Below, one piece after another: positions 7,875 to 13,534 of a stretch of DNA of 13,534 bases. Below the pieces are notes generated by a model. It ran no database searches and was not told the origin of the DNA. It saw only the letters and a program-made list of their open reading frames with translations. The translations under genes were made by a program, and so were the position numbers. Every line of letters begins with the position of its first letter. Within the stretch, counting starts at the first letter, position 1. Origin of the DNA: an uncultured Alistipes sp. (GTDB taxonomy: Bacteria; Bacteroidota; Bacteroidia; Bacteroidales; Rikenellaceae); assembly GCA_900542505.1 (NCBI GenBank), contig UQNV01000054.1:1-13534 (forward strand), read 5' to 3'.

Positions 7875-9335
7875 CTACTCGCCGCCGAGGACCGAATCCG
7901 CCACGCGGCGGTCGTTCATCAGGCGCGGCACCTTGTTCTTCCCCTTGCGGCGCATCCACTCCAGGAAGCGGCCCCGTTCGACCACCGTGATGCGCGGCAG
8001 GTCGAGCGTCGTGAGCCGTTTGGCGTCGTAGTCGGAGTTGATGGCCCGCAGTTCGCCGTCGAGCACCCGGGCGAAGTGCGCACGGTCGTCGGGCTCACGC
8101 TCGAACTCCACAATCCACTCGTGGGCGCCCCGCTCGCGGAGGCTCATGTAGCAGGGAGCCACCGTATACTCGCCCACCACGGCGCCCGTCTCGCGGCAGG
8201 CCCGCTCCAGGGCGCGGTCGGCGTTGTCGGCAATCACCTCCTCGCCGAAGGCGTTGATGTACTGCCGCGTGCGGCCCGCAAAGCGAATCCGGTAGGGGTC
8301 CGTCGAGGTGAACTCGACCGTATCGCCGATTTCGTAGCGCCACAGGCCGTTGTTCGAGGTGATGAGGAGCGCATAGACCTCGCCGCATTTCACCCCCTCG
8401 AGCGGCACGATGCGGTCGCCCTGACGGAATTCGAAGTAGGTGCCGTAGTCGAGCATCAGCAGCATGTCGCTGCGTGCGGGGTCGTCGGCCAGGGCGAAGA
8501 AGCCCTCCGAAGCGTTATAGGTCTCCATATACTGCATCTCGGGCGAGGGGATAAGCTCCTCGAACGAACGCCGGTAGGGGGTGAACTCCACCCCGCCGTG
8601 GGCGAACATGCAGAGATTGGGCCACACTTCGAGCAGGTTGCTCTTGCCCGTATATTCGAGCACGCGGCGCATCAGCGCCAGGTTCCACGACGGCACGCCG
8701 GCAAAGGCCGTGATGTTCTCGCCCGTACACTCGCGGCAGATGGCCTCCGTCTTGCGGTCGAAATCCGGGATGACGGCCGTCTGAACCTTCGGCGCACGGA
8801 ACCATCCGCTCCAGAAGGTTGTCTCGTGGATGAGCACCGCCGAGAGGTCGCCCACCAGGTTCCGGCCCTCGCAGGTGCACGAGCCGCCGAGCGTCAGCGT
8901 CTTGCCGTCGAAGACCTTCGAACGGGGGTTGTTGGCGGCAAAGACGGTGGCCACGTCGCGCATGCCCATCGTGTGGTTCCACCACAGCGACTCGCGCGTG
9001 ACGGGGATGTATTTGCTCCGGTCGGAGGTCGTGCCCGACGAGCGGGCGTAGAGCGTCACGCGACCCGGCGCCGTCACGTCGGACTCGCCGGCGAGCATCC
9101 GCTCGATGTAGGGCTTGAAGGTGTCGTAGTCGAACGTCTCGACCATCGACGAGAACTGTTCGGGCGTACGCACCTGCCCCAGGTTGTAGCGCCAGCCGAA
9201 CTCCGTGCGGCGGCCCCGGCGCAGAAGCTGCCGGAGCATGCGCGCCTGCGTTTCGAGCGGGTGGCGGCGGAAATTGTCGATGGACCGCTCGCGCTGCGAG
9301 AAGTAGGCCCTCAGAAGTATGCTGCGAAGTGACAA
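7875..9335 (-). CDS. GH3 auxin-responsive-family acyl-acid-amido synthetase homologue
   Basis: 486 residues. GH3 enzymes belong to the ANL adenylating superfamily. In plants they join amino acids to hormones such as auxin or jasmonate through an acyl-AMP. The three ATP/AMP motifs are intact: SSGTTSDRSK (99-108), YNASEG (273-278) and YEIGD (334-338). These suggest an active enzyme. The acyl and amino substrates in bacteria are not established. No ATG lies near the N terminus, so I place the start at TTG 9335 (protein begins MSLRSILLRAYF), 48 nt after the trkA stop. An ATT directly before it is a less likely start. The same frame is closed upstream by the trkA stop. Confidence 0.9.
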   Translation of the reverse strand: MSLRSILLRAYFSQRERSIDNFRRHPLETQARMLRQLLRRGRRTEFGWRYNLGQVRTPEQFSSMVETFDYDTFKPYIERMLAGESDVTAPGRVTLYARSSGTTSDRSKYIPVTRESLWWNHTMGMRDVATVFAANNPRSKVFDGKTLTLGGSCTCEGRNLVGDLSAVLIHETTFWSGWFRAPKVQTAVIPDFDRKTEAICRECTGENITAFAGVPSWNLALMRRVLEYTGKSNLLEVWPNLCMFAHGGVEFTPYRRSFEELIPSPEMQYMETYNASEGFFALADDPARSDMLLMLDYGTYFEFRQGDRIVPLEGVKCGEVYALLITSNNGLWRYEIGDTVEFTSTDPYRIRFAGRTRQYINAFGEEVIADNADRALERACRETGAVVGEYTVAPCYMSLRERGAHEWIVEFEREPDDRAHFARVLDGELRAINSDYDAKRLTTLDLPRITVVERGRFLEWMRRKGKNKVPRLMNDRRVADSVLGGE

Positions 9336-9383
9336 AATCGATTGGCGGTTAAAAAATTGGTAGTTATGCGGTTTCTGATATTC

Positions 9384-10724
9384 CTAATTGAAGAAGTAGC
9401 CCACGCGGCTGACCGACTCGGGCATCGAGAAGACCACCACGCGGTCGTAGGGCTGAATCATCGAGTTGTCGACCGCGATGAAGACCTTGTCGCCGCGGAC
9501 GATGCCGCCGATGATGGTATCCTCGGGGAGCCCCATCTCCTTGATGCGGCACTTGGTGGCCGGCGAGTTGGGCTTGACGATGAACTCGAGCACCTCGGCA
9601 TCGCTGCCCGTCAGGCACTTGATGGCCTGCACGTCGGTCGACATGGTGAAGCGGAAGATGTTCGACGCCGTGACCAGCTTCTTGTTGATGATGGTGTCGA
9701 TGCCGATGGATTCCGCGAGGTTGATGTAGTTGAGGTTCTCGACCTCGGCGATGACCTTCTTGACGCCCATGCGCTTGGCCAGCATCGCCGCCAGGATGTT
9801 CGTCTCGCTGCGGCCCGTCACCGCCACGAAGGCGTCCATGTTCGAGAGGCCCTCCTCCACCATCGCCTCCGTATTGCGGCCGTCCTCGTTGATGATGAGC
9901 GTCTTGTCGAGCATCTCGGCCAGACGGTAGGCTTTCTCGGCGTTGTAGTCGATGAGCTTGATGTTGACCTCGTCCTGCAGTTCGGTGGCGATGCGGATGC
10001 CGATGCGCGAACCGCCGAGTATCATCATGTTCTTGATTTCGATGTTCGACTGTCCCGAAAACTCCATCACCTCGCGCACGGCGTCCTGACGGGCGATGAC
10101 GTAGATGATGTCGCCCTCGAAGAAACGCTCGCCGCGGTGCGGGATGATGGTCTCGCCGCCGCGCGTGATGGCCACCGTACGGTAGTTGAGCTCGGTCTGC
10201 TCCTCGTCGAAGCCCGAGAGCTCCTGCCCCACCAGCGGCGAGGCGGGTTCGAGGCGGAAGACCGCCAGCGAGAGCTTGCCGCTCGAGAAGTCGACATACT
10301 CGGTGGTCGACGTGTGGCCCAGCAGGTTGATAACCTCGCGGGCGGCCACCTTCTCGGGATAGAACAGGTAGTCGATGCCCATCTCGATGAACATCTCCTT
10401 GTTGTTGGGCTCCAGATATTCGTTGTTGTCGATGCGCGCGATGGATTTCTTGGCGCCCAGCTGCTTGGCCAGCATCGCCGCCACGATGTTGTCGTTCTCC
10501 TCGTGGTTGACGGCGATGAACAGGTCGCACTTGCGCACCGAAGCCTTGCGCAGCACGGCAAAGGTGGTCGAGTCGCCCTCGACCGTGATGACGTCGGCCA
10601 GACTGCCCACGTCGGCCAGCAGTTTCGGGTCGGCGTCGATGATGGTGATGTCGTGGCCGTTTCCGCTCAACATCTTGGCCAGATGGCTGCCCATCTCGCC
10701 GGCTCCCGCAATGACGATTCTCAT
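9384..10724 (-). CDS. trkA: TrkA, NAD-binding regulatory subunit of the Trk potassium uptake system
   Basis: 446-residue peripheral membrane protein that gates the TrkH/TrkG K+ channel in response to nucleotides. It shows the duplicated RCK design: RCK1 with GAGEMG (7-12) and the acidic end of strand two (IIDADP), a first TrkA-C domain (about 145-225), RCK2 with GGSRIG (237-242) and LIDYN, and a second TrkA-C domain (about 365-445). In the second RCK the glycine loop is less canonical. It starts at ATG 10724 and is probably first in a long minus-strand transcript. No trkH is adjacent: the gene after it is GH3-like and the gene upstream is divergent, so the channel subunit must be encoded elsewhere. 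Confidence 0.96.
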   Translation of the reverse strand: MRIVIAGAGEMGSHLAKMLSGNGHDITIIDADPKLLADVGSLADVITVEGDSTTFAVLRKASVRKCDLFIAVNHEENDNIVAAMLAKQLGAKKSIARIDNNEYLEPNNKEMFIEMGIDYLFYPEKVAAREVINLLGHTSTTEYVDFSSGKLSLAVFRLEPASPLVGQELSGFDEEQTELNYRTVAITRGGETIIPHRGERFFEGDIIYVIARQDAVREVMEFSGQSNIEIKNMMILGGSRIGIRIATELQDEVNIKLIDYNAEKAYRLAEMLDKTLIINEDGRNTEAMVEEGLSNMDAFVAVTGRSETNILAAMLAKRMGVKKVIAEVENLNYINLAESIGIDTIINKKLVTASNIFRFTMSTDVQAIKCLTGSDAEVLEFIVKPNSPATKCRIKEMGLPEDTIIGGIVRGDKVFIAVDNSMIQPYDRVVVFSMPESVSRVGYFFN

Positions 10725-10732
10725 AGTTGCGA

Positions 10733-10744
10733 TTTAGGGTCCGA
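10733..10744 (-). promoter_or_regulatory. 12-nt leader element shared by both divergent genes (trkA side)
   Basis: On the minus strand this reads TCGGACCCTAAA and ends 8 nt before the trkA ATG. The same 12 bases occur on the plus strand at 10857-10868 ahead of the divergent gene. Function unknown. Confidence 0.4.
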
Positions 10745-10806
10745 TGCCGCGCAGGCAACGTCCGGGCCGGATTTTTCGGGCCGGAGGTCGGAACAGGGCG
10801 GCATTT

Positions 10807-10837
10807 TTGCAAATTAACTTACAAATGTATACATTTG
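10807..10837 (+). promoter_or_regulatory. Promoter of the Cys-rich membrane protein gene, overlapping the trkA promoter
   Basis: Plus strand: -33 TTG (10807-10809), a 20-nt spacer, and -7 TACATTTG (10830-10837). The two -7 boxes form the perfect 18-nt palindrome ACAAATGTATACATTTGT at 10821-10838. Predicted start is near 10844. This rules out translation starts upstream of 10882. Confidence 0.8.
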
Positions 10838-10852
10838 TCCCGGAAAGCCCAA
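10822..10852 (-). promoter_or_regulatory. Promoter of trkA, overlapping the divergent promoter
   Basis: Minus strand: -33 TTG (10850-10852), a 20-nt spacer, and -7 TACATTTG (10822-10829). This is a full Bacteroidota consensus match. Predicted transcription start is near 10815, giving a leader of about 90 nt before trkA. Confidence 0.8.
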
Positions 10853-10856
10853 AATT

Positions 10857-10881
10857 TCGGACCCTAAAAACACTCGGACCC
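10857..10881 (+). promoter_or_regulatory. Leader repeats before the Cys-rich membrane protein gene
   Basis: TCGGACCC occurs twice, at 10857-10864 and at 10874-10881; the second copy touches the ATG. The first is part of the 12-mer TCGGACCCTAAA, which is also present, inverted, in the trkA leader. Could be a regulator site or an mRNA element. Confidence 0.4.
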
Positions 10882-11190
10882 ATGCCATCGTGGTTGATTA
10901 TCATACTGGCCGCCGTTGCGGCCGTCGCACTGTTCGTCGTCGGGATGTCGCTCACCCTGATGATTAAGGGACACCACATCGATTCGGAAATCTCGACCAA
11001 CAAGGACATGCAGCGTCTGGGCATCAAGTGTGCCGTCCAGGAGTCGCGCGAGGACTCGGGCCAGGCGGACTGCACCTCGGCGGGCTGCTCGGGCAACTGC
11101 TCGGCCTGCGACATCGAGGAGCTGCAGGCCCGCCACGCCGCATCGGCCGTCCGCCCCTCGGCGGCGGGCAGCGTCTCCGAAAGCCGATAA
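10882..11190 (+). CDS. Small single-pass membrane protein with C-terminal cysteine cluster (function unknown)
   Basis: 102 residues from ATG 10882. I do not recognise a named family. A hydrophobic helix at about 4-27 (WLIIILAAVAAVALFVVGMS) is followed by a soluble part with C50, C64, C69, C73 and C76. The spacing is C-x13-C-x4-C-x3-C-x2-C, including CSGNCSAC, which could hold a metal or Fe-S cluster. There are few positive charges before the helix and more after it, suggesting the Cys part is cytoplasmic. The tail from about 83 is Ala/Ser-rich. The start is fixed by the promoter at 10807-10837; an upstream in-frame Met codon at 10825-10827 lies inside the palindrome. It resembles in general design small FeoB- or redox-associated Cys-rich membrane proteins, but that is only analogy. 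Confidence 0.8.
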   Translation: MPSWLIIILAAVAAVALFVVGMSLTLMIKGHHIDSEISTNKDMQRLGIKCAVQESREDSGQADCTSAGCSGNCSACDIEELQARHAASAVRPSAAGSVSESR

Positions 11191-11216
11191 CCTCCCGCCA
11201 CGGGGGGGGGAAGAAG

Positions 11217-11293
11217 CTGGAGACAACCCAAAAACTGGAGGCAACCAAAAAGCAGGGGTCACCCCAAAAAGCAGGGGACAACAACAAAAAAAG
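11217..11293. repeat. Four degenerate 18-19-nt tandem repeats
   Basis: Units start at 11217, 11235, 11253 and 11272, with rough consensus CWGGRGNCAACCCAAAAAG. Each unit combines a purine-rich GG block, a CAAC/CACC block and an A-run. They follow the stop codon of the Cys-rich gene and lead into the terminator. No coding frame is supported. Confidence 0.65.
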
Positions 11294-11315
11294 AGGAGCA
11301 CGGACTCCTCTTTTT
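11288..11315. terminator. Bidirectional intrinsic terminator between convergent genes
   Basis: An 11-bp perfect stem (11288-11298 with 11305-11315), loop CACGGA, with A-rich sequence on the left and T-rich on the right. It can therefore end the plus-strand Cys-rich gene and the minus-strand cysQ transcript. The rest of the gap (11316-11542) shows only the C9 tract and nothing else I can name. Confidence 0.85.
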
Positions 11316-11542
11316 CTTTTTGTCGCATATTGCATTTCCAAGCTCCGAAGCGAACTTCCCCCCCCCTCCGACGGGTCGGAAACCTCGCAGGAGAGACGAC
11401 CGACACATGGCATGCATCCGCAGCCGGAAAAACGGCCGGACACCGTCCTGAAGGCCGCCCCGCCACCCCGCATTCGCGGCGCCTCACCACAGCGGAACGC
11501 CCGAAAAATCGCCCCGGACCGCATCCGCGGCATTGCAGCCCG

Positions 11543-12385
11543 CTACAGGCGGCAGTACTTCGAACGGCAGACGAACCAGGGGTTGCGGAGGTCCTCCTCG
11601 TTGTAGCGCAATCCGCGCCCATCGGGCAGCGAACGGGTCTCACCGCCCGCCTCCGCGAGAATCAGCTCGCCGGCCGCCGTATCCCATTCGTAGGTAGACG
11701 ACGTACGGACGTAGTAATCGACGGCCCCTTCGGCCAGCAGGCAGAACTTGTAGGAACTTCCCTGCTCGACCACCTCGAGGTCGGGATACCGCCGGCGCAG
11801 CTCCGCAATGTGCTCGTGCGTCTCGGGCGTCTGATGCGAGCGCGACACGGCCACGCGCTGCCGCTCGCGGCCCTCCCCGACAAGCGGCAGCCGCTGCCAG
11901 TCGGAGACAATCTGCTCGTAGCTATAGTCGGCCGCAGCGTCGGGCACGATACCCTCCTTGAGGAAGGAGCCCGCCCCGCGCCCCGCCACATACATCTTGG
12001 CGAAATAGGGGACATAAATCACCGCGCCCACGCAGACGTTGTTCTCCATGAGCGCGATGTTGACCGTAAACTCATTGTTGCCCTTCAGGAATTCGACCGT
12101 TCCGTCGAGCGGGTCCACCAGCCAGAAGAGCTCCCAGTTGCGGCGCTCCTCGTAACGCAGCTCGCGCCCCTCCTCGCTCAGAATCGGGATACGCGTGGGG
12201 CCGAGGTACTCGCGGATGGTCTTGTGGGCCAGGCGGTCGGCCAGCGTGATGGGGGTCCGGTCGCTCTTGAGGCTCACCTCGTACGACGAGCGGTCCTTGT
12301 AGACCTCCATGATGGCCGCACCGGCCCGCACGGCCGCATTGAACAGGGGCGGGAGCAGATACATCCTCACCTTGTCGTTTATCAT
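11543..12385 (-). CDS. cysQ: CysQ-like 3'(2'),5'-bisphosphate nucleotidase (inositol monophosphatase fold)
   Basis: 280 residues from ATG 12385. It removes the 3'-phosphate from 3'-phosphoadenosine 5'-phosphate, a by-product of sulfate assimilation and sulfotransfer, with Mg2+. Metal-site motifs of the fold are visible: SEEG (70-73), DPLDGT (91-96) and WDTAAGE (234-240). The lid-proximal SDRTPITLAD (41-50) fits CysQ. The frame is open for another 48 codons upstream to 12529, but those residues look unlike the family and would cover the promoter region, so I use 12385. A later Met at 12364 is possible. No sulfur genes are adjacent. It is convergent with the Cys-rich gene and divergent from rplU. 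Confidence 0.93.
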   Translation of the reverse strand: MINDKVRMYLLPPLFNAAVRAGAAIMEVYKDRSSYEVSLKSDRTPITLADRLAHKTIREYLGPTRIPILSEEGRELRYEERRNWELFWLVDPLDGTVEFLKGNNEFTVNIALMENNVCVGAVIYVPYFAKMYVAGRGAGSFLKEGIVPDAAADYSYEQIVSDWQRLPLVGEGRERQRVAVSRSHQTPETHEHIAELRRRYPDLEVVEQGSSYKFCLLAEGAVDYYVRTSSTYEWDTAAGELILAEAGGETRSLPDGRGLRYNEEDLRNPWFVCRSKYCRL

Positions 12386-12422
12386 CGTTTCTTCGTTTTT
12401 AGGTCGGTACTCATTGTTGGCA

Positions 12423-12453
12423 TAAAGGTAGCAACAATTTGCGACATTGTGAA
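12423..12453 (-). promoter_or_regulatory. Weak candidate promoter of cysQ
   Basis: Minus strand TACCTTTA (12423-12430) misses the -7 consensus TAnnTTTG at one base. Twenty nt upstream is TTC (12451-12453) instead of TTG. The -33 position lies inside the palindrome at 12446-12465, so a bound regulator would affect it directly. Confidence 0.4.
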
Positions 12454-12465
12454 ATTTTTCACAAT
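12446..12465. promoter_or_regulatory. Crp/Fnr-type palindrome upstream of cysQ
   Basis: A perfect inverted repeat with 9-bp arms and a 2-nt centre (ATTGTGAAA-TT-TTTCACAAT). It contains TGTGA-N6-TCACA (12448-12463), the classic Crp-type half-site pair. It lies about 61 nt upstream of the cysQ ATG and over its candidate -33 region. The rest of the 324-nt cysQ/rplU gap holds only the rplU promoter and nothing else I can name. Confidence 0.6.
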
Positions 12466-12638
12466 CAATTCGCCGCGGGCCGTCGCCCGCACGCCGCATG
12501 ACGGCACAGGTGCTCTCTTTCATCATCATAACGGAAATTCGGGGCCGGAAATTGCATCGCCGGGGAGCCGGTTCTGTCCGGAAACTCCACCCAAAACCGT
12601 GCCGCGGGGCGCCGGGCGAAAAATTTTCACGCAGGATA

Positions 12639-12669
12639 TTGCGTATGAACCAAATAATGCCTATCTTTG
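12639..12669 (+). promoter_or_regulatory. Bacteroidota-type promoter of rplU-rpmA
   Basis: -33 TTG (12639-12641), a 20-nt spacer and -7 TATCTTTG (12662-12669). An A/T tract (12619-12628) lies just upstream, as often seen at strong promoters. The leader of about 35 nt contains a 7-bp AT-rich hairpin (12680-12686 with 12691-12697) before the ATG at 12710. Confidence 0.85.
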
Positions 12670-12709
12670 CATGCTGAATTTATGTTCAAAAACATAATTT
12701 ACACATTCA

Positions 12710-13021
12710 ATGTACGTTATAGTAGAGATTGCAGGTCAGCAATTCAAAGCTGAGAAAGGTCGGAAACTTTATGTTCACCGTCTTCAGGGCGAAGAGAATT
12801 CGTCCGTAAGTTTCGACAAGGTCCTGCTCACAGACAGCGACGGTCAGGTCAAGGTAGGCGCACCTGTAGTAGAAGGCGCCTCGGTGAAGTGCAAGATTCT
12901 GAAGCACCTGAAGGACGACAAGGTCCTCGTCTTCAAGAAGAAGCGCAGAACGGGATACCAGAAGTGCAACGGACACCGTCAGTATCTGACGCAGGTGCTC
13001 GTGGAGGAGATTGTTGCATAA
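12710..13021 (+). CDS. rplU: 50S ribosomal protein L21
   Basis: 103 residues, the standard L21 length. It binds 23S rRNA in the large subunit, in contact with L20. The N terminus [17 protein letters not shown], the central [16 protein letters not shown] and the basic [20 protein letters not shown] segment are diagnostic. It starts at ATG 12710, about 40 nt after a consensus promoter, and is followed 21 nt later by rpmA, the usual bacterial order. Confidence 0.99.
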   Translation: MYVIVEIAGQQFKAEKGRKLYVHRLQGEENSSVSFDKVLLTDSDGQVKVGAPVVEGASVKCKILKHLKDDKVLVFKKKRRTGYQKCNGHRQYLTQVLVEEIVA

Positions 13022-13042
13022 ACCTTTAAAAACTGAAGAGAA

Positions 13043-13303
13043 ATGGCACACAAGAAAGGTGTAGGTAGTTCGAAGAACGGCCGTGAGTCGGAAAGCAAGC
13101 GACTCGGCGTGAAACTGTTCGGCGGTCAGTTCGCAAAGGCAGGTAACATCATCGTTCGTCAGCGCGGTACGGTACACAACCCGGGCGAGAACGTCGGCAT
13201 CGGCAAGGACCACACGCTCTTCGCGCTGGTCGACGGCACGGTCGAGTTCTGCAAGAAGGCGAGCGGCAAGTCCTACGTAAGCGTTACTCCGCTGAGCGAG
13301 TAA
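13043..13303 (+). CDS. rpmA: 50S ribosomal protein L27
   Basis: 86 residues. L27 reaches toward the peptidyl-transferase centre with its N-terminal tail. [22 protein letters not shown] and [10 protein letters not shown] are diagnostic. The sequence begins directly with MAHKKG, so there is no N-terminal extension of the kind cleaved by Prp in Firmicutes. It is in an operon with rplU and ends at TAA 13301-13303, just before two hairpins. Confidence 0.99.
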   Translation: MAHKKGVGSSKNGRESESKRLGVKLFGGQFAKAGNIIVRQRGTVHNPGENVGIGKDHTLFALVDGTVEFCKKASGKSYVSVTPLSE

Positions 13304-13304
13304 G

Positions 13305-13357
13305 CGCTTTCGGAAAGCGAAACAAAGCGGATTTCCCTTTCGGGAGGTCCGCTTTTT
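13305..13357 (+). terminator. Terminator of the rplU-rpmA operon
   Basis: A short hairpin (CGCTTT 13305-13310 with AAAGCG 13314-13319) is followed by the main one: AAAGCGGA (13324-13331) pairs with TCCGCTTT (13348-13355), has an inner CCC/GGG stem, and ends in a U5 run (13353-13357). I see no gene in the remaining bases up to the adapter at 13491. Confidence 0.85.
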
Positions 13358-13490
13358 CGTTGCATCCCCACCCCACCCGACCGTCAGCAAGGGCCGGTTC
13401 CGTTGGCCCGGTCTTCCACCGCACCCCGGCCTCGCCTTGCAGCCCGGTACATAGCCGGGCAGAGCCGTGCTGAGTCGGGCTGAATCAGGC

Positions 13491-13534
13491 CTGTCTCTTA
13501 TACACATCTGACGCTGCCGACGATATGCAGTGTG
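13491..13534. other. Illumina Nextera i5-side adapter (not biological)
   Basis: The reverse mosaic end CTGTCTCTTATACACATCT (13491-13509) is followed by the read-1 adapter (13510-13523), eight index bases TATGCAGT (13524-13531, the reverse complement of what I recall as index S506) and GTG from the P5 primer. Confidence 0.98.

Larger units (their letters stand above)
11202..11366. repeat. G9/C9 tracts forming a 12-bp inverted repeat around the intergenic region
   Basis: GGGGGGGGGAAG (11202-11213) and CTTCCCCCCCCC (11355-11366) are exact reverse complements 141 nt apart. They enclose the 18-nt repeats and the terminator. I see no target duplication outside them, so this is not clearly a mobile element. 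Homopolymer length is also prone to sequencing error. Confidence 0.6.

Noticed and set aside
9364..10812. 482-codon minus-strand frame overlapping trkA
   Set aside because: It is a frame-shifted reading of trkA with Arg/Gly/His-rich low-complexity translation. TrkA itself is unbroken.
7734..10817. Long plus-strand open frames (7734-9332 and 9342-10817) opposite the GH3 gene and trkA
   Set aside because: Same codon-bias shadow; their composition is His/Arg/Asp/Leu-rich without motifs, while the minus strand encodes known families.
10744..10881. Upstream start for the Cys-rich membrane protein
   Set aside because: It would place the coding start upstream of or within the promoter at 10807-10837; the hydrophobic helix begins right after ATG 10882.
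12386..12529. 48-residue N-terminal extension of CysQ
   Set aside because: The residues do not resemble the family, lie over the palindrome and candidate promoter, and a good family start exists at 12385.
11030..12697. 555-codon plus-strand frame spanning the Cys-rich gene end, intergenic repeats and cysQ antisense
   Set aside because: It runs through a terminator, tandem repeats and the opposite strand of cysQ; no domain is visible.
12707..13507. 266-codon minus-strand frame starting MCIRDR opposite rpmA and rplU
   Set aside because: Its start codon lies in the Nextera adapter and its body is antisense to two ribosomal protein genes. The same applies to the small frame at 19-204.

Overview
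The window is one complete assembled contig from a GC-rich member of the Bacteroidota. Three things support this. The promoters fit the Bacteroidota TTG-N19-21-TAnnTTTG form rather than -35/-10. The gene neighbourhoods nadE-rseC-rnfB, nif3 plus zinc-ribbon coiled-coil protein, and rplU-rpmA fit Bacteroidales. The proteins have a Bacteroidales look, for example the MerR-type regulator ending in FYEQSLF and the GH3-type acyl-acid-amido synthetase. An Alistipes/Rikenellaceae-like gut organism is my best guess from composition and gene content; it is not proven. Both ends are Illumina Nextera adapter sequence with index bases, so only about positions 48-13490 are biological.

Layout: (a) 1-47, adapter. 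(b) 48-2911, minus strand: nadE, rseC and rnfB, tightly packed and read leftwards from a promoter at 2945-2976. rnfB is cut by the contig end. (c) 2977-3337, non-coding: seven tandem 11-nt repeats and two hairpins, one a strong 19-bp terminator. (d) 3338-10724, minus strand: a probable seven-gene transcription unit in the order trkA, GH3-family gene, deoxynucleoside kinase, RsmF-like RNA m5C methyltransferase, MerR-type regulator, nif3, zinc-ribbon coiled-coil gene. (e) 10725-10881: a divergent promoter region in which the two promoters share one palindromic -7 box. (f) 10882-11190, plus strand: a small single-pass membrane protein with a cysteine cluster. (g) 11191-11542, non-coding: degenerate 18-nt repeats, a bidirectional terminator and G9/C9 tracts. 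(h) 11543-12385, minus strand: a CysQ-like phosphatase with a perfect TGTGA-N6-TCACA palindrome upstream. (i) 12662-13357, plus strand: promoter, rplU, rpmA and terminator. (j) 13491-13534, adapter.

Most of the genes are core housekeeping: NAD synthesis feeding an Rnf NAD/ferredoxin complex, potassium uptake control, nucleoside salvage, RNA modification, 3'-phosphoadenosine nucleotide turnover and 50S ribosomal proteins. The points that stand out are a NAD synthetase whose glutaminase domain has lost its nucleophilic cysteine, the mutually exclusive divergent promoters upstream of trkA and the Cys-rich membrane protein, the 11-nt tandem array upstream of nadE, and the Crp/Fnr-type palindrome upstream of cysQ. 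I do not see a defence system, mobile element, CRISPR array, rRNA or tRNA.
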